From contig NZ_JAKZBV010000001.1 in the NCBI RefSeq assembly GCF_022539255.1, positions 3,038,001 to 3,102,000 of the forward strand: 64,000 bases of DNA, written 5' to 3'. Shown here piece by piece: positions 63,818 to 64,000 of this stretch (positions are counted from its first letter, which is position 1; each line of letters begins with the position of its first letter). This stretch comes from Sinomonas terrae. GTDB lineage: Bacteria; Actinomycetota; Actinomycetes; Actinomycetales; Micrococcaceae. A model generated the notes under the pieces. That model was given only the letters and a program-made list of their open reading frames with translations, did not search any database and had not been told where the DNA came from. The translations under genes and the position numbers were made by a program.

Positions 63818-64000
63818 GTGCCCACCCCTGATTTCATCTTGGCCTTGCGTGACATGATCGGCGTCCACCCGCTCTGGCTGCCAGGCGTCAAGGCGGTCGT
63901 CACGGACGACGGCGGGCGGCTGCTCCTCGTGCGCCGCGCCGACAACGGCCGCTGGACTGTTCCCGCGGGCATCATCGAGCCGGGTGAAGAACCCGCGATG
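63818..64000 (+). CDS. NUDIX hydrolase, partial at right edge
   Basis: 61 codons from GTG 63818 to the window end. The visible part (LWLPGVKAVVTDDGGRLLLV, RWTVPAGIIEPGEEPA) enters the NUDIX box GxxxxxE; the catalytic REUxEE part lies beyond the edge. The substrate cannot be inferred. Confidence 0.85.
   Translation, partial: MPTPDFILALRDMIGVHPLWLPGVKAVVTDDGGRLLLVRRADNGRWTVPAGIIEPGEEPAM

Overview
The window is high-GC DNA from an actinobacterium, most likely a member of the Micrococcaceae (Arthrobacter/Sinomonas-like). This rests on a WhiB regulator, RpfB, LCP and Trm112-type genes, a class II FBPase, and gene orders that actinobacteria conserve: rsmI divergent from a protein mannosyltransferase, tatD-rpfB-rsmA-ispE, purK-purE, moxR-DUF58-transglutaminase. 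Many starts have a TANNNT hexamer 6-7 nt upstream, as in leaderless actinobacterial mRNAs. The genus is an inference.

Layout. 1-10182: three large LuxR-type ATPase regulators on the minus strand, the first cut by the left edge, with a sufS-sufU pair between the first and second. 10469-23072: a minus-strand housekeeping block (pth, rplY, prs, glmU, tRNA-Gln, a DedA protein, an ABC-F ATPase, ispE, rsmA, rpfB, tatD). 23073-35544: a variable block with two divergent IS110-family elements, a 13E12-type HNH gene, a moxR-DUF58-transglutaminase operon, a repeat-filled gap and a succinate-semialdehyde dehydrogenase gene. 35545-64000: mostly core genes (rsmI, a mannosyltransferase, an acyl-CoA synthetase, a DUF1461 membrane protein, an L,D-transpeptidase, ahcY, a Trm112-like protein, DUF3499, a metallopeptidase, DUF5719, a large glycosyltransferase, whiB, TIGR03089, gtrA, purK, purE, LCP, manA, a FemAB-type ligase, glpX, DUF4245, carbonic anhydrase, fumC, and the start of a NUDIX gene).

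Functional themes are the cell envelope (glmU, rpfB, ldt, LCP, FemAB-like, manA, mannosyltransferase, GT2, gtrA, transglutaminase), translation and RNA modification (pth, rplY, rsmA, rsmI, Trm112-like, tRNA-Gln), and central metabolism (prs, ispE, ahcY, purKE, glpX, fumC).

The most unusual feature is structural. Short degenerate tandem repeats (14-20 bp, once 67 bp) sit just downstream of many genes, and in most cases each unit contains a copy of the gene's own stop codon and last codons. Related 15- or 18-bp repeats lie in frame inside coding regions (transglutaminase, HNH, DUF1461, ahcY, rsmA). A long palindrome family (two copies) and an inverted 19-bp array add to this. No CRISPR, prophage, defence island or biosynthetic cluster was recognised.
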